Shown here piece after piece: positions 12,203 to 23,109 of a stretch of DNA of 64,000 nucleotides. Source of the stretch: Sambucus nigra. Taxonomy: Eukaryota > Streptophyta > Magnoliopsida > Dipsacales > Adoxaceae. The notes beneath the pieces are model-generated. The model saw only the letters and a list, made by a program, of their open reading frames with translations. It had not been told where the DNA came from and ran no database searches. The DNA lies in NCBI GenBank assembly GCA_949130495.1, contig OX422211.1, positions 635,781,217 through 635,845,216 of the forward strand, read 5' to 3'. Position 1 is the first letter of the stretch, and every line of letters starts with the position of its first letter. A program made the translations under genes and the position numbers.

Positions 12203-13807
12203 TGACACGACTCAGAATGTGTCTCTAAAGTGTGTACTCTCTAGGCTCAAGTGCAAGCCTGTCGTTCAAGTAATAATCCGACAAGTCGGGTATCGATCCT
12301 CAGGGAAAAAGGACAATGAAGTTGTGACGACGGGATAAGACGGAGGAATCCTAACGATGACTCTAAGAAGGAATGAAAAGATTGATTTTTTGGTTTTTGG
12401 GAATGATTCATCTAAATGCAATAATGAAATTGTAAAAATGTGCAATTACACCAAATTACCTAAAATGTGAATGAAAATTTGATTTGAACTTTTAAATGAG
12501 ATGATGGAGAAAATAGGACGGGAATACAATCCCCCAACCCTAGTGTACTGCAGTTATAATATTAATCGTAAATTTATCTAATTAATTTGACCCAGTCTTT
12601 AGTACTCCCAAGCATTACGTATACGAGGTTCAAGCCCGCGTCATACTTAATCAAAGGATGAGTAAATCAGTATCACAATAGTGACACTCGAATTGGATTC
12701 TCAGTCATCCCGGTTACCCAGGGGCAAACAAGATATTTAGACCTACAATTGTTGTGTCCCTACGCAATACGGTCACAATTAATCACTAAATTCAGAGGAT
12801 TAATTTTATACGTGCAATTACCACATCAGGTTGGGTTCATGTAACCCGGCCTTAGAAAATCTAGCCTAACATGATGAAAGTGATGAAAACAGTGTTTAAC
12901 ATGCAAGTGTTCATGATTAATCTAAGGACAAGTGATGGAATACTGTAGAATAGAATCACAAAGAAGAAATAACTTACTAAAATTACCCAAGGAACAATCG
13001 CAGCAATAAATAAAATTGGTGATCACACAAACTTTGAATAAACCTTCAATCTTTGAATAAAACTGGAAATTGTATCTACAACTAGGGTTTATGGAAGAAT
13101 AAGAGAGATTAAACTAATCCCCTCCGTTCTTGCCTGCCCTACAATGAAAATAATTCGGGTTTTTATACCCTACATGAAATTCCAAGAAGTTGAGTATAAG
13201 TCGGAGTCTTTAGAGGAGAATCAGAAAAAAAAATCTCGATGGGCGGACCGGTCCGGCCCTTAGGCGGATCGGTTCGCTTCTAAAGCGGATCGGTTCTTTT
13301 ATTTTTCAGGCGGATCGGTCCGGGGGCGGATCGGTTCTTTTATTTTTTGTCTTCTTTGGTTCGCCTTCGATTCGCAGTTCTCTAGAGTTTGCACAGCGGA
13401 CCGGTCCGGGTTGAGGGCGGATCGGTCTGCCTATTTGACTTTTCCTTCAAACTTTGACTGTCCATATCTTTTGCTCTGGGTATCCGATTGAGGTGCCGTT
13501 TCTTCCTAGGTGCTTGTGAGGATGATACCTTCAACTTCTCTTTAGGTACCTCATCCGGATTTTGGGTAGAAATGACTCTTTTGCCCTTTTTACTTTTCTT
13601 GTTGACTTTCTCTATTCTTCCGGTTTCCTTCTTCCATTTCTTGACATTAGATACCTGTTAAATCATAACGAAATACTAGAAACTCGGTGTACTTGTTAGG
13701 ATAAGTCAATAGCAAGATTATGAGATAAAGTCAATCCAATAACGTTGTTCGAGGTGATTAAAGTACCGAAATTAGGGGATAAATTGGGAAGAATTTATGC
13801 CTAATCA
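12203..13807 (-). repeat. Element 1 3' LTR
   Basis: 1605 bp, starting TGACACGACTCAG on the plus strand and ending ...TGCCTAATCA. Near-identical to 23110-24703. It contains the same GGACCGGTCC cluster (13238-13433) and TATA box (near 13160, minus). Confidence 0.9.
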
Positions 13808-13845
13808 AACCCCCCTAACTTAGAACTTTGCGCGTCCCGAGCAAT
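13808..13845 (-). other. Element 1 polypurine tract with upstream hairpin
   Basis: Read on the minus strand: TTGCTCGGGACGCGCAA (imperfect hairpin, loop GGA), then AGTTCTAAGTTAGGGGGG and TTT, then the LTR. This is the priming site for plus-strand DNA. A related copy lies inside the element at 15315-15350 and two more lie in element 2. Confidence 0.8.
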
Positions 13846-15314
13846 GTAAAAGAATTCTAGCAAGGCTCAACTCTTGAAAAATATTTTATTGGGATAAAAT
13901 ACCTTTTTCGCGGGCAAGCGATTGCATTTAGCGTATGCAACAAGCCTTTAAACCCCTAGGTCACCCTAGTAGGACGAGTTGTGTCTCGTGAGGGTTTGCA
14001 GAGAATATACCCACAAAATTCGACTCAAAGAATCTTCAAAATAACCAAAAATTGTGTAATTCAAACTTTCCCAGAAAATAATCATCATTAAGTCATATTT
14101 ACAAGTCTCAAACTTTAGTGCGTGTGTGCGAAGCCAGAAATATAACCGCCGATTTCCACCGATTAATCATTACGTTACTTATCCGAAAATTCGTTTTGAT
14201 TTCAAATTCTCACGGGAAGCTCTCTCAAACGAACCACTCGGAATATGGCTTTTCGCTCGGTATGCGTGATAAAAAGAGTAAATATAATGGACGCAAAATC
14301 ACGCATACAATTAGAAAGACGAAAATTTCATGGCGAAAGGATCTCTTCAACGGATTACGGTTGTAAAAACGGGAACATTGCCTCTTATTTCGCGCATTTA
14401 ACCTCTTATATTATCTTTTGGTGTATTAGCTCTCCACGCGGTACTCAATTTTTCGCTTTAGACTCGGGTAGGACTTTTTCGGGTTTAAGGTTGCATTGGG
14501 TAAAATGAAGGAGGTAAGGAAAGTAGGAATTAGAAAAGTCATTCGTGATGTCCATTTGTGCATTTTCCGGGCTATTGCTCATCTTTTTCTTCTTTTTCTA
14601 TTATTTTTGTTGAGCATAACTAATTTTTTTCTTGCCCCTTTTTATGCACTCTTTGGACTCAAATTCTGGGATTTTTCCATTTTCACAATTCCGGGCCATT
14701 TTGGGTTTTTCGGGTTGTCAAACGAAAGGGAAAATTATTCGGCTCAATTTGGGTTGCAAAGGGTAATTTTTCGCATCTTTTTCTGGCCAATATTTTTGGG
14801 ATGACAAACGAGGGCCTACTTCATTGTCCAAAATGCTAATTGAGTTACCATATGCGTTTCGAGGTGGATTTAAGCTAGAGACTAATTTGGCACGTTTTTC
14901 AAGGCAATATTGCACACATTTTTCAAAACCGATCAAAATGAAAGGGTTGAGATCCTTGACAACTTATTAAGCGCTAAAAAGAACTTTGAGTTAACAATTA
15001 CTCGGATTGATTTAAAATCTCGCAAAACGTGATAGGCTCGAATCTCACCGGGTTTGTTAATCTCCACATTTATTCGTTAAGTCGTCAATTTTTTTGCACA
15101 ATTTCCATCTTTGGTCAATTTCGGCTTTGTGTATGTTGACTTTTTACACTTTGAGACTCCAATTTGACTTTTAATGATATTTTTGAAAAATTTGAATTCC
15201 AATTTTTATTTATTTTGAACCAAAATATTTTTGATTTTTTCAAAATTTTATGATTTTTTTGGAATTTTTGGGCATTTTTGAAAATTTGTGAAGTTTTAGA
15301 AATATGCACTTGTG
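13846..15314 (-). other. Element 1 3' untranslated region
   Basis: AT-rich with no supported ORF. A block at about 13895-14010 is clearly homologous to 32082-32195 of element 2 (opposite strand), e.g. 'aaccctcacgagac', 'cctaggggttta' and 'gctaaatgcaatcg'. The rest shows nothing recognisable. The plus-strand ORFs at 14118-14804 have no conserved-looking features. Confidence 0.6.
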
Positions 15315-15350
15315 ACCCCCCCCTAACTTAGACTTGTGCATTGTCCTCAA
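15315..15350 (-). other. Internal polypurine-like module of element 1
   Basis: On the minus strand TTGAGGACAATGCACAAG is followed by TCTAAGTTAGGGGGGGG. It matches the terminal tract context and an internal module of element 2 at 30457-30492. It may act as a second plus-strand priming site. Confidence 0.6.
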
Positions 15351-15520
15351 GAAAAAAGGACTAAAATCTAAATAAGGCAAAATAATAAGTGCAATAATTA
15401 AAACAAACAAATATAGAAAAATGCAACTTTTTATATCATAAGACTGTGGTACAAACAGGAATACCGCATATGTAGGATATGAGAAGGAATACATCAAAAT
15501 AGTCCATAATCAACAAAACA

Positions 15521-16686
15521 TCACGGGGGAGGGAAATGGGATGAGCTGGGTGCGTCGGGGCCATAGGGGTCATGAAAATGTGATGGTAGTGGCTCATTAG
15601 GGTCCCCTAGGCGGCGGTAGATATCCGCTTGCCTTCGAGCCGCCCGATTCTGATCTCGTTGGTAGTCGAGCACAAAGTTCTCGAATCGGTTCTCAAGGGT
15701 GTACAACTGGGTCGAGATATCGGTACCCGCCCACTCAAAGTCCGGGTCGTCCTCCTCGTCCGCCGACTCGTCGTCGGCACCGACGTCACCCATCTCAACA
15801 TCCGCTTCGGCGGCCTCCTCGTCCGCGCTCTCTTCCGAGGCAGCCTCTTCCTCGCTATCATGACCTCGCCGTGTTCGGATTATGGCTAGCTGTTTGGCAA
15901 TCTTAGTGCGAGTGTCCTATCGAAAGGGACCGGGAATCCGGGTGCGGTCGGCAGGAGCCTCAATGTCGGCGTCTTGGAGGATAGACGTGATCAAACGGGG
16001 ATAGGGCAAGGGGGCGGTACCCTTCTCATCCAAAGAAGCGGCGATGATGTCGGCATACAATGTGCGGGCCAAATGGATGGAGGTTTGGGGATCGAAGAGA
16101 TGGTAGGTCAAGGTGGCTTGCCGAGGACTCATGGAGAAATCGTTGGACGTTTGAAGAATGTTGGCGCATACGATTTGGAAAGTGAGGCGCGCCTTTTCAT
16201 TGAGTTGTCCAACAGCGACGGTTTGGCCCGCCCAAGCCACGTTTGGAGCAATGCGCCCCATGATGACGTCCTTAGCGACCGGAGGAACGTTCCGTGGATA
16301 TGTGAAGTCTTGGGGGTCCGGAACACCAAAGGTGGCCAATTTGGCCGTGAGGATGGCTAAGGAAAAGGAACGACCATCCCATCGACGTAAGCTTGGGCCT
16401 CATATTGGTCCATCCTTACGAGTGTGCCATAGAATAACCGGACCTCGGAAGCCCACACGGCGTCATGGGGTTCGTTGAGGAAACGACACCACCCCCGGGC
16501 CATGAATAGGGACGTGACAGAATTGGGCAGCGCGTTCCATTGAACCGCGCGCTCCATATGGAGTTTTCGGATTGTCCCGAAGAAGTTGGTGCACCATCGC
16601 TCCTCTTGGCGGGAGCGGAACTCGTTACTCCCGGAGTGTAGGATGTCGGTGGATGCGTATTTGGTGGGAGCAGCACGGGGGTCCAT
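15521..16686 (-). pseudogene. Env-like ORF of element 1 (broken)
   Basis: Starts at ATG 16686 in a good plant context (CTCCATGGAC) with MDPRAAPTKYASTDILHSGS. The first block (to 16357) contains SRQEERWCTNFFGTIRKLHM and MARGWCRFLNEPHDAVWASE. The frame shifts near 16375 into a block to 15917 (ATFGVPDPQDFTYPRNVPPV, WAGQTVAVGQLNEKARLTFQ). After one TAG at 15917-15919 the same frame continues to 15521 with a highly acidic tail (SEEEAASEESADEEAAEADV, DDESADEEDDPDFEW). The ARGW...F...P....VR.FY pattern is typical of the protein encoded after pol in Athila elements, often called env-like or 'putative plant transposon protein'. Its role is unproven, and I see no obvious membrane segment. The region is unusually GC-rich (one 60-base sample is about 62%). 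Confidence 0.65.
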
Positions 16687-16790
16687 GGAGACAGAGAGGA
16701 TGGAACTCACAAAAATCTGGAGAGGGAGAGGAGAGAAATTTGGTTTGAGGTGTGAAGAGAAGAGGAGGGGTAGGGTTGAATTTATAGTGG
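16687..16790 (-). promoter_or_regulatory. Candidate internal promoter for the env-like ORF (TATA box and pyrimidine-rich leader)
   Basis: On the minus strand a TATA box, CCACTATAAATTC (16778-16790), lies about 95 bases upstream of the env-like ATG. Between them is a strongly pyrimidine-rich stretch (TTTCTCTCCTCTCCCTCTCC and neighbours) like plant core-promoter Y patches and 5' leaders. A cluster of GGACCGGTCC palindromes lies just upstream (16946-17086). This order repeats that of the element's own LTR promoter. Confidence 0.55.
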
Positions 16791-16945
16791 AGGGAAAGGA
16801 TTTGGAGGGAAAAGGTGGTTGGAGGGAAAGTTATTTGGAGGGAAAGGGTGTATGGGGATGTGGGAAACCGAATGGGAGGGAAGGATGGTAATTGGGGGGA
16901 AGGGGGGGTGAATGGGAGGAAGGGATTCAATGAATCTGCAGAAGG

Positions 16946-17086
16946 CGGACCGGTCCGGTCCAAGGGCGGACCGGTCCGGGTCTTTAATTTCCAGAAAATT
17001 CGACAGGCAGACCGGTCCTGCTTAAAATTAAAGGAACCGATTCGATGGCGGACCGGTCCGGCCTTAAATTAAAGGAACCGGTCCGT
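16946..17086. promoter_or_regulatory. Internal GGACCGGTCC palindrome cluster
   Basis: Perfect CGGACCGGTCCG copies at 16946-16957, 16967-16978 and 17049-17060, with variants CAGACCGGTCCTG (about 17008-17020) and AACCGGTCCG (17077-17086). The same motif family fills the U3 of both LTRs. The cluster lies between the pol stop (17349) and the internal TATA box (16778-16790). Confidence 0.75.
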
Positions 17087-17348
17087 CTTGGGGATTTTAG
17101 GCTGGAATTTCCCCGAAACTGGATTTCAACCTCTTTTCCTCGAAATATTTCACTTTTAAAACGCGCTCCTCACCAAATATACACTAATGACCTCTCAATA
17201 TCACCGGTCACCCGAATTGGCCCAATTCCCGAACATGCACATGCTAAACCCGAATGTACCAAAATCCTAACGACACTCACTAACGCACAGGACATACACG
17301 ACTTTCACCCCATACGCGTCGGGGGTGCGACGACCTAACTGAAACCGT

Positions 17349-17606
17349 TCACTCTACCCCGTAAACGGGGTCCGACAACCAAACGGTTTCGACTTCCTCT
17401 TCGCACGCCTCAAGATATGTCTTTAGGCGTTGTCCATTCACTTTGAATGTATTTCCCCCTTTTAAATCTTCTAATTCGACAGCTCCGTGGGGGAAAACAT
17501 TCTTGACAACAAACGGGCCAGACCATCACGACCGCAACTTGCCCGGAAAGAGATGAAGCCGAGAGTTATAGAGAAGAACTTTTTGCTCGGGAAGAAACTC
17601 TTTGCG
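17349..17606 (-). pseudogene. C-terminal tail of the element 1 polyprotein, cut off by nonsense codons
   Basis: In the same frame as pol, beyond the TGA at 17607-17609, the reading continues as RKEFLPEQKVLLYNSRLHLF and later SGPFVVKNVFPHGAVELEDL, to a stop at 17349-17351. This is the usual end of an Athila/Tat integrase (the chromatin- or DNA-binding C-terminal region). A second TGA lies in it near 17527-17529, where the family usually has an Arg. Both TGA codons could come from CGA by cytosine deamination, so the original protein probably ended at 17349. Confidence 0.75.
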
Positions 17607-20483
17607 TCAGATGATGCTATCATGAGCGAGTTTCATCCTTTCTTTGGCAATTTTGGCATTCTCATACGCATCATTGCGTATCTCCTCTAACTCATTTATT
17701 TGAAGTTTGCGAGCTTCACCGGCTTTATCCATGGCATAATTGAGCTCCTTAATTGCCCAATACGCTTTGTGTTCTAACTCCACGGGGAGATGGCAAGGTT
17801 TTCCATACACGAAGCGGAAAGGGGACATACCAAGCTGATTTTTGTATGCGGTGCGATAGGCCCATAGCGAATCGTTCAGTCTAATTGACCAATCTTTCCG
17901 GTTAGGATTGACGGTCTTCTCGAGAATGTTCTTGATCTCACGATTCGCTAGTTCGGCCTGCCCATTTGTTTGTGGGTGATACGTTGTTCCAACCTTGTGA
18001 ACGACGCCATACTTTCTCATAAGCTTCCCGAATGGCCAATTGCAAAAGTGCTTGCCATTATCACTAATTATCGCTTTCGGAGCACCGAAGCGGGAAAGTA
18101 TGTGTTCCTGTAGGAACTTTATCACCACCTTGTTGTCATTTGTTTTGTTAGCTATCGCTTCTACCCATTTAGAAACATAATCTACCGCAACAAGGATGTA
18201 TAGGAAACCAAAGGAAGGGGGAAAGGGACCCATGAAGTCAATACCCCAACAGTTGAAGATCTCAATGATGAGTATGGGGGTAAGAGGCGTCATGTCTCGT
18301 CGAGTAATGGCTCCCATCCGTTGGCACCTATTGCAAGATTTGCAAGCATTGTTCACATCCCGAAATAATGTGGGCCAATATAGACCGCATTGCAGAATTT
18401 TAGCGGCCGTCTTTTTCGTGGAAAAGTGGCCTCCACACGCTTCCGAATGACAAAACTGGATGACTTTCGGGATCTCGTCATCCGGTACACATCGGCGGAT
18501 GATTTGGTCGGCCCAATATTTAAACAAGAATGGATCATCGTAGAAGAACATGCGCGACCAAGTAAGAAACCTCTTCTTATCTTGCGGTGTCCAGTCGGGA
18601 GGGACGGCTCCCATGACAAGGTAGTTTACTATATCCGCAAACCAAGGTAAAGAAGAGGTAGCAAAAAGTTGCTCATCCGGAAAGTATTCGTCTATGGGAA
18701 TGGGATCACTAGGTACGTCGGACGAAAGCCGAGACAAATGGTCGGCAACGACGTTTTCTACTCCTTTCTTATCCTTGATAGAGAGATTGAACTCTTGTAG
18801 GAGTAGGATCCACCTTATGAGGCGCGGCTTGGCGTCTTTCTTTGCAAGTAGATACTTTAAAGCCGCGTGGTTGGTGAAGATAATTATAGGAGAACCAATG
18901 AGATACGATCTGAACTTATCAGGGGCAAAGACTACCGCTAGCAACTCCTTCTCCATGGTAGAGTAGTTGAGTTGAGGTCCGGTAAGGGTCCGGCTAGCGT
19001 AGTAGATGACATGAGCTTGTTTATCTTGACGCTGGCCCAAAACGGCCCCAATCGCGTAATCACTTGCATCACACATAAGTTCGAATGGTAGGGACCAATC
19101 CAGAACTTGCATGACGGGAGCGGACACGAGCATGTTCTTCAATTTGTCAAAGGAGCTTTGGCATGCCTCGGTCCACTCAAACGGGTTGTCTTTCATGAGA
19201 AGGTTGCTTAAGGGTCTAGCGATAGCGCTAAAGTCCTTAATGAACCTTCGATAAAACCCGGCGTGACCCAAGAATGAGCGCACGTCTTTAAGCGATCTCG
19301 GTGGGGGAAGGTCAGCTATGACATCTATCTTAGCCCTATCAACCTCTATGCCTTTAGATGATACTATGTGGCCGAGAACTATTCCTTCAGTGACCATGAA
19401 ATGGCATTTCTCCCAATTTAGCACTAAGTTCTTCTCCACACACCTAGCAAGTACTTGTTCCAATTTTTCTAGACAAAGATCGAAAGAGGTGCCAAAAACG
19501 CTGAAATCGTCCATGAACACCTCAAGTCCTCTTTCGACCATGTCACTAAATAAGCTCAACATGCACCTTTGAAAAGTCGCGGGTGCATTACACAAGACGA
19601 ATGGCATACGTTTGTAGGCAAACGTACCAAAAGGACAAGTGAAAGTCGTCTTCTCTTGGTCAAGTACATCTACCTCAATCTGGTTATATCCGGAATAACC
19701 ATCAAGGAAGCAATAATAAGGGTGGCCCGCAACTCTCTCAAGCATTTGATCAATGAATGGCAAGGGGAAATGATCTTTTCTTATTCCCGCATTGAGTTTC
19801 CGGTAATCAATGCAAACACGCCAACCGGTGGTGGTGGGTTGGGGAACAAGCTCTCCCTTAGCATTCTCAATCACAGTCATACCCGACTTCTTCGGGACGA
19901 CTTGAATAGGGCTCACCCATTTGCTATCCGAGATTGGGTATATAATCCCGGCATCCAATAGTTTAATGATCTCTGTTCTCACAACTTCTTTCATGTTGGG
20001 GTTCAGTCTTCTTTGCATTTCTCTAGAGGGCTTGACATCCTCTTCGAGGTGAATCTTGTGGGTGCAAATCAGAGGACTTATCCCCTTCAAATCAGCTATA
20101 CACCAACCAAAATCACTTAGGTGCTTCCTCAAAATTTTTAACAACTTACCCTCCTGCTCGTCATCTAGGCTAGAGGAGATAACAACAGGAAATGTCTCAT
20201 CCTCTCCTAAGTATGCATATTTGATATGGGAGGGGAGTTTCTTTAATTCAAGAGTTGGAAACTTTTCGTCGGAGGGAACAACGCGTGTATCCCGTGGTGG
20301 TAACTCCTCGAATTTAGAAACCCAATTAACATCTCTCACGTCCTCGTCCGACGCTCTCTCATCGAGTAACTCTCTTAACTCCCCAATCTCCCTCTCGTAC
20401 TCAGTATACGTCCCCTCACTCTCATTGCTCGAAACCAGACAGGATCCTAAGGCATCGCCAGAACAATTCTCCTCAAAGTACTC
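17607..20483 (-). CDS. pol: Element 1 pol: reverse transcriptase, RNase H, integrase
   Basis: The frame is open from just after a TAG (20484-20486) to a TGA at 17607. No ATG opens it; 20339 is only a GTG, so it was translated as part of one gag-pol protein. Numbering from 20339: the reverse transcriptase has [10 protein letters not shown] (174-183), FLDGYSG with D213, and catalytic FMDD (275-278). [12 protein letters not shown] carries Val where Gly is usual. RNase H has D424 (CDAS), E465 and D533 (VADHLSR), but the third acidic position is Asn (FTNH, N490), which should cripple it. The integrase has a zinc finger (H631, H638, C669, C672) and the D701, D760, E796 triad with 35 residues between the last two. 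The ORF is 910 codons from 20339, near the family's usual length but lacking the tail at 17349-17606. Confidence 0.9.
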   Translation of the reverse strand, partial: EYFEENCSGDALGSCLVSSNESEGTYTEYEREIGELRELLDERASDEDVRDVNWVSKFEELPPRDTRVVPSDEKFPTLELKKLPSHIKYAYLGEDETFPVVISSSLDDEQEGKLLKILRKHLSDFGWCIADLKGISPLICTHKIHLEEDVKPSREMQRRLNPNMKEVVRTEIIKLLDAGIIYPISDSKWVSPIQVVPKKSGMTVIENAKGELVPQPTTTGWRVCIDYRKLNAGIRKDHFPLPFIDQMLERVAGHPYYCFLDGYSGYNQIEVDVLDQEKTTFTCPFGTFAYKRMPFVLCNAPATFQRCMLSLFSDMVERGLEVFMDDFSVFGTSFDLCLEKLEQVLARCVEKNLVLNWEKCHFMVTEGIVLGHIVSSKGIEVDRAKIDVIADLPPPRSLKDVRSFLGHAGFYRRFIKDFSAIARPLSNLLMKDNPFEWTEACQSSFDKLKNMLVSAPVMQVLDWSLPFELMCDASDYAIGAVLGQRQDKQAHVIYYASRTLTGPQLNYSTMEKELLAVVFAPDKFRSYLIGSPIIIFTNHAALKYLLAKKDAKPRLIRWILLLQEFNLSIKDKKGVENVVADHLSRLSSDVPSDPIPIDEYFPDEQLFATSSLPWFADIVNYLVMGAVPPDWTPQDKKRFLTWSRMFFYDDPFLFKYWADQIIRRCVPDDEIPKVIQFCHSEACGGHFSTKKTAAKILQCGLYWPTLFRDVNNACKSCNRCQRMGAITRRDMTPLTPILIIEIFNCWGIDFMGPFPPSFGFLYILVAVDYVSKWVEAIANKTNDNKVVIKFLQEHILSRFGAPKAIISDNGKHFCNWPFGKLMRKYGVVHKVGTTYHPQTNGQAELANREIKNILEKTVNPNRKDWSIRLNDSLWAYRTAYKNQLGMSPFRFVYGKPCHLPVELEHKAYWAIKELNYAMDKAGEARKLQINELEEIRNDAYENAKIAKERMKLAHDSII

Positions 20484-22961
20484 CTATACTATCTCATCTA
20501 TGAGACTCACCGCGTGAATATCATCTTCCTCTCCCGTATGTTGGGCTATGTTGAAGATGTTGGTATCTAATGTCATATTCCCAAAAGTGAGCTGCATTCG
20601 CCCATTCCTTGTGTTAATAATAGCGTTAGCTGTCGCTAAAAATGGGCGCCCGAGAATGATGGGAACATGATTGGTCGAGATTAAGGAAGGCTCCGTGTCC
20701 CAAATGACAAAGTCTACCGGGAAGTAGAAAGTGTCAACTTGAACGATCACGTCCTCTACTACACCTCGTGGGACCTTCACAGTTCGATCCGCTAATTGGA
20801 GAGTGATTCTTGTGGGCTTGAGGTCGCCCAAATCAAGTTGCAGATAGATGGAGTAAGGGAGGATATTGACACTTGCTCCCAAGTCAAGTAAGGCTTTTTC
20901 AATTCTGTTCTCTCCAATGATGCAGGAAACGGTGGGTGCACCGGGATCTTTGAATTTAGGAGGGAGCTCATTGAGTAGGATGGAGCTCACGTTCTGTGCT
21001 AGGAAGACATTCTTCTTTACTTTCATCTTCCTTTTTACCGTCAACAAATCTTTGATGACTTTTGCATAAGCTGGAATTTGTTTGATGGCATCGAGGAATG
21101 GTAAATTCAGCTTTACCTGCTTTAGTATTTCTAGCACGTCATCACGTGGGTTTCCTTTCTGGGAAGGAATCAACCTTTGAGGAAACGGTGCTGCGGAGGG
21201 TGGTTTCACAATTACCTCGGGCTCACTAGTGTCATCTTTATCACTCTCATTTGAGGGGACATCTTTGGCCTCTTTCGTGCCGAGCGAAATCACCTTGTCT
21301 TTGGTTGCGTCGTGTGGGGGAGGTGATAAATCAACGACTCTCCCACTACGAAGAGTGATCACAACTTGACATTGCTCCTGATGATCAGTAGAAGTGGAGC
21401 TAACACTAGTTTGACCTTGGGGAGGTCTATGGCCCTGGGCAGGAAACTTGCCCTTCTCTTGAACGCTCAACGATGATTGAATTTTGGACAGGTTCGCATT
21501 TATGTCGCCAATTAGACGATCATATTTGGCATTGTTTGCGGTCTGGCTAGTGATGAATTGATTCATCGTATCCTCGAGAGTTCTCCGCTGTGGCGGAATA
21601 TAATTTCCGTGAGGTGGTGGTGCTTGCACATGTCCTTGCATGTGTGGAGCCTGTTGAAATTGTTGTGGAGGAGGAGGGGCAACATGCGAAGGAGGGTTCA
21701 TTGCGGCATGTTGTTGTCCGTAGCTAAATCCGGGATGATTTTTCCACGAAGGGTTGTATGAATTCCCGTGCGGGGCACCGAAATTACCCTTAAAACCTCC
21801 TATACCACTAACTTGCTCCTGCAACATTACTTTGCAGGCGGGTATCGTCGGGCATTCCTCAGTTGAATGTCCCGCCTCACAAATCGCACACACCTTTTCA
21901 ACGGGATTCTTGATAGATCCAACTACCTCGCATAAATCTCGAAATCCTTTCTCAAGAGTGTCCAACCGACAGTCCGACATAGAGGTCTTATCTACATGGT
22001 GTAGGCCGGACGCCGATGGAGTGGTGGTCGCTTGACGATTTCGATTCTGAGCATTAGGATCAGAAATATCCCATGATTGGGTAGTCTCGGTGACATACCT
22101 CAGGTGAAGCTCAGCATCGTGGCAATCTAGCTCGATAAACGGACCACTACCCATGGTTTCAATGAGTTGCTTGGAGTTAAGGTTCAACCCATTATAGAGG
22201 AAGGAAATGATTTGAGCTGTATCAAATCCATGATGGGGGCACGAAGCAGTTAACTCATTAAAACGCTCATAACATCGATGGAATGGCTCATTATCCAATT
22301 GCCTGAACGATTGAATCTGAGCCTTTATGGAGATTGTTCGATGTGGTGGAAAGAACTTCTTGAGAAATCTGGATTGTAACTCGTTCCAAGATGGAATCGA
22401 GCTCGGAGGTAAAGACCATAGCCAGGTCTTAGCTTTATCATTTAACGAGAATGGGAAGAGTTTGAGGCGAATCACTTCTTGTGTGCAAGTTTGATCGTTG
22501 AGAGTATCACACACGTCCTCAAATTCCCTTATATGCAAGTATGCCTTTTCAGAATCCATACCGTGATAGTGTGGTAGCATCTGGATCATCCCATTTTTGA
22601 ATCGGAACTGCCCGGCATTATACGGGAGTATAATGCATCCCGGAGTGACAGTGAGCTCGGGATATAAGAATTCTCTCAACGGGCGATACGGAGGCTCTTC
22701 CTCACCGGTAGATGCATTACTATGTTGCGACATCTCTCTCTCACTTGACGATTCGGCGCTCTCACTGGGTGTGCACGACGTGTGTCCTACGAAGGAGAAG
22801 GGAGTGTTGCTAGAGATTGAGTGTGACGGTGTGGGAGGTGGGATCCAGAACTGTGGGGCTTGTGGAGTGTGGGGACTATCAGGATTATACTCAACAAGTG
22901 GATTTTCGTGAATGCTGGTTGGAGTATTATGGGGTGTGGGAGTGGTTTCAGAATTTTGCAT
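20484..22961 (-). CDS. gag: Element 1 gag-protease
   Basis: 825 codons from a true ATG at 22961, 125 bases downstream of the primer site. A proline/serine-rich N-terminus is followed by the Retrotrans_gag capsid domain at about residues 165-265 (SIPSWNELQSRFLKKFFPPH, YERFNELTASCPHHGFDTAQ). A CCHC zinc knuckle follows (C358, C361, H365, C370), then a Pro/Gln/His-rich linker, a region with TLEDTMNQFITSQTANN (461-477), and an aspartic protease with LLDLGASVNILP (D693) and ILGRPFL (769-775). Gag forms the particle and the protease matures the polyprotein. It ends IDEIV then TAG. The next codons stay in the pol frame without a shift, so this stop is either a recent nonsense mutation or a readthrough site. 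Intact otherwise. Confidence 0.9.
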   Translation of the reverse strand: MQNSETTPTPHNTPTSIHENPLVEYNPDSPHTPQAPQFWIPPPTPSHSISSNTPFSFVGHTSCTPSESAESSSEREMSQHSNASTGEEEPPYRPLREFLYPELTVTPGCIILPYNAGQFRFKNGMIQMLPHYHGMDSEKAYLHIREFEDVCDTLNDQTCTQEVIRLKLFPFSLNDKAKTWLWSLPPSSIPSWNELQSRFLKKFFPPHRTISIKAQIQSFRQLDNEPFHRCYERFNELTASCPHHGFDTAQIISFLYNGLNLNSKQLIETMGSGPFIELDCHDAELHLRYVTETTQSWDISDPNAQNRNRQATTTPSASGLHHVDKTSMSDCRLDTLEKGFRDLCEVVGSIKNPVEKVCAICEAGHSTEECPTIPACKVMLQEQVSGIGGFKGNFGAPHGNSYNPSWKNHPGFSYGQQHAAMNPPSHVAPPPPQQFQQAPHMQGHVQAPPPHGNYIPPQRRTLEDTMNQFITSQTANNAKYDRLIGDINANLSKIQSSLSVQEKGKFPAQGHRPPQGQTSVSSTSTDHQEQCQVVITLRSGRVVDLSPPPHDATKDKVISLGTKEAKDVPSNESDKDDTSEPEVIVKPPSAAPFPQRLIPSQKGNPRDDVLEILKQVKLNLPFLDAIKQIPAYAKVIKDLLTVKRKMKVKKNVFLAQNVSSILLNELPPKFKDPGAPTVSCIIGENRIEKALLDLGASVNILPYSIYLQLDLGDLKPTRITLQLADRTVKVPRGVVEDVIVQVDTFYFPVDFVIWDTEPSLISTNHVPIILGRPFLATANAIINTRNGRMQLTFGNMTLDTNIFNIAQHTGEEDDIHAVSLIDEIV

Positions 22962-23085
22962 TAAGTTTGTGAGAGATGGTGGTGAATCTTTTTGTGCTTT
23001 TTATATTTTTTTTTTATGTTTTTGGATTTTTGAATTTTTGGTCAAAGCTTTGGATTGACTCGATCTAATCCTAAGTCTACCTAAT

Positions 23086-23103
23086 TCCCCGGCAACGGCG
23101 CCA
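23086..23103 (-). other. Element 1 primer-binding site (tRNA-Asp)
   Basis: On the minus strand TGGCGCCGTTGCCGGGGA is an 18-base exact complement of the 3' end, with CCA, of plant tRNA-Asp(GTC) as I know it. It lies six bases inside the 5' LTR. A tRNA-Asp primer is characteristic of Athila elements. Element 2 uses the identical site. Confidence 0.9.
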
Positions 23104-23109
23104 AAAACT

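Noticed and set aside
14118..14804. Plus-strand ORFs in the element 1 3' region
   Set aside because: Antisense to the element, no conserved motifs, compositional only.
16586..17072. Plus-strand ORFs rich in Gly/Arg opposite the env-like region
   Set aside because: Shadows of the GC-rich, pyrimidine-rich minus-strand leader and palindrome cluster.
19318..20517. Plus-strand ORFs of 80-150 codons over pol
   Set aside because: Antisense shadows of the reverse transcriptase frame.
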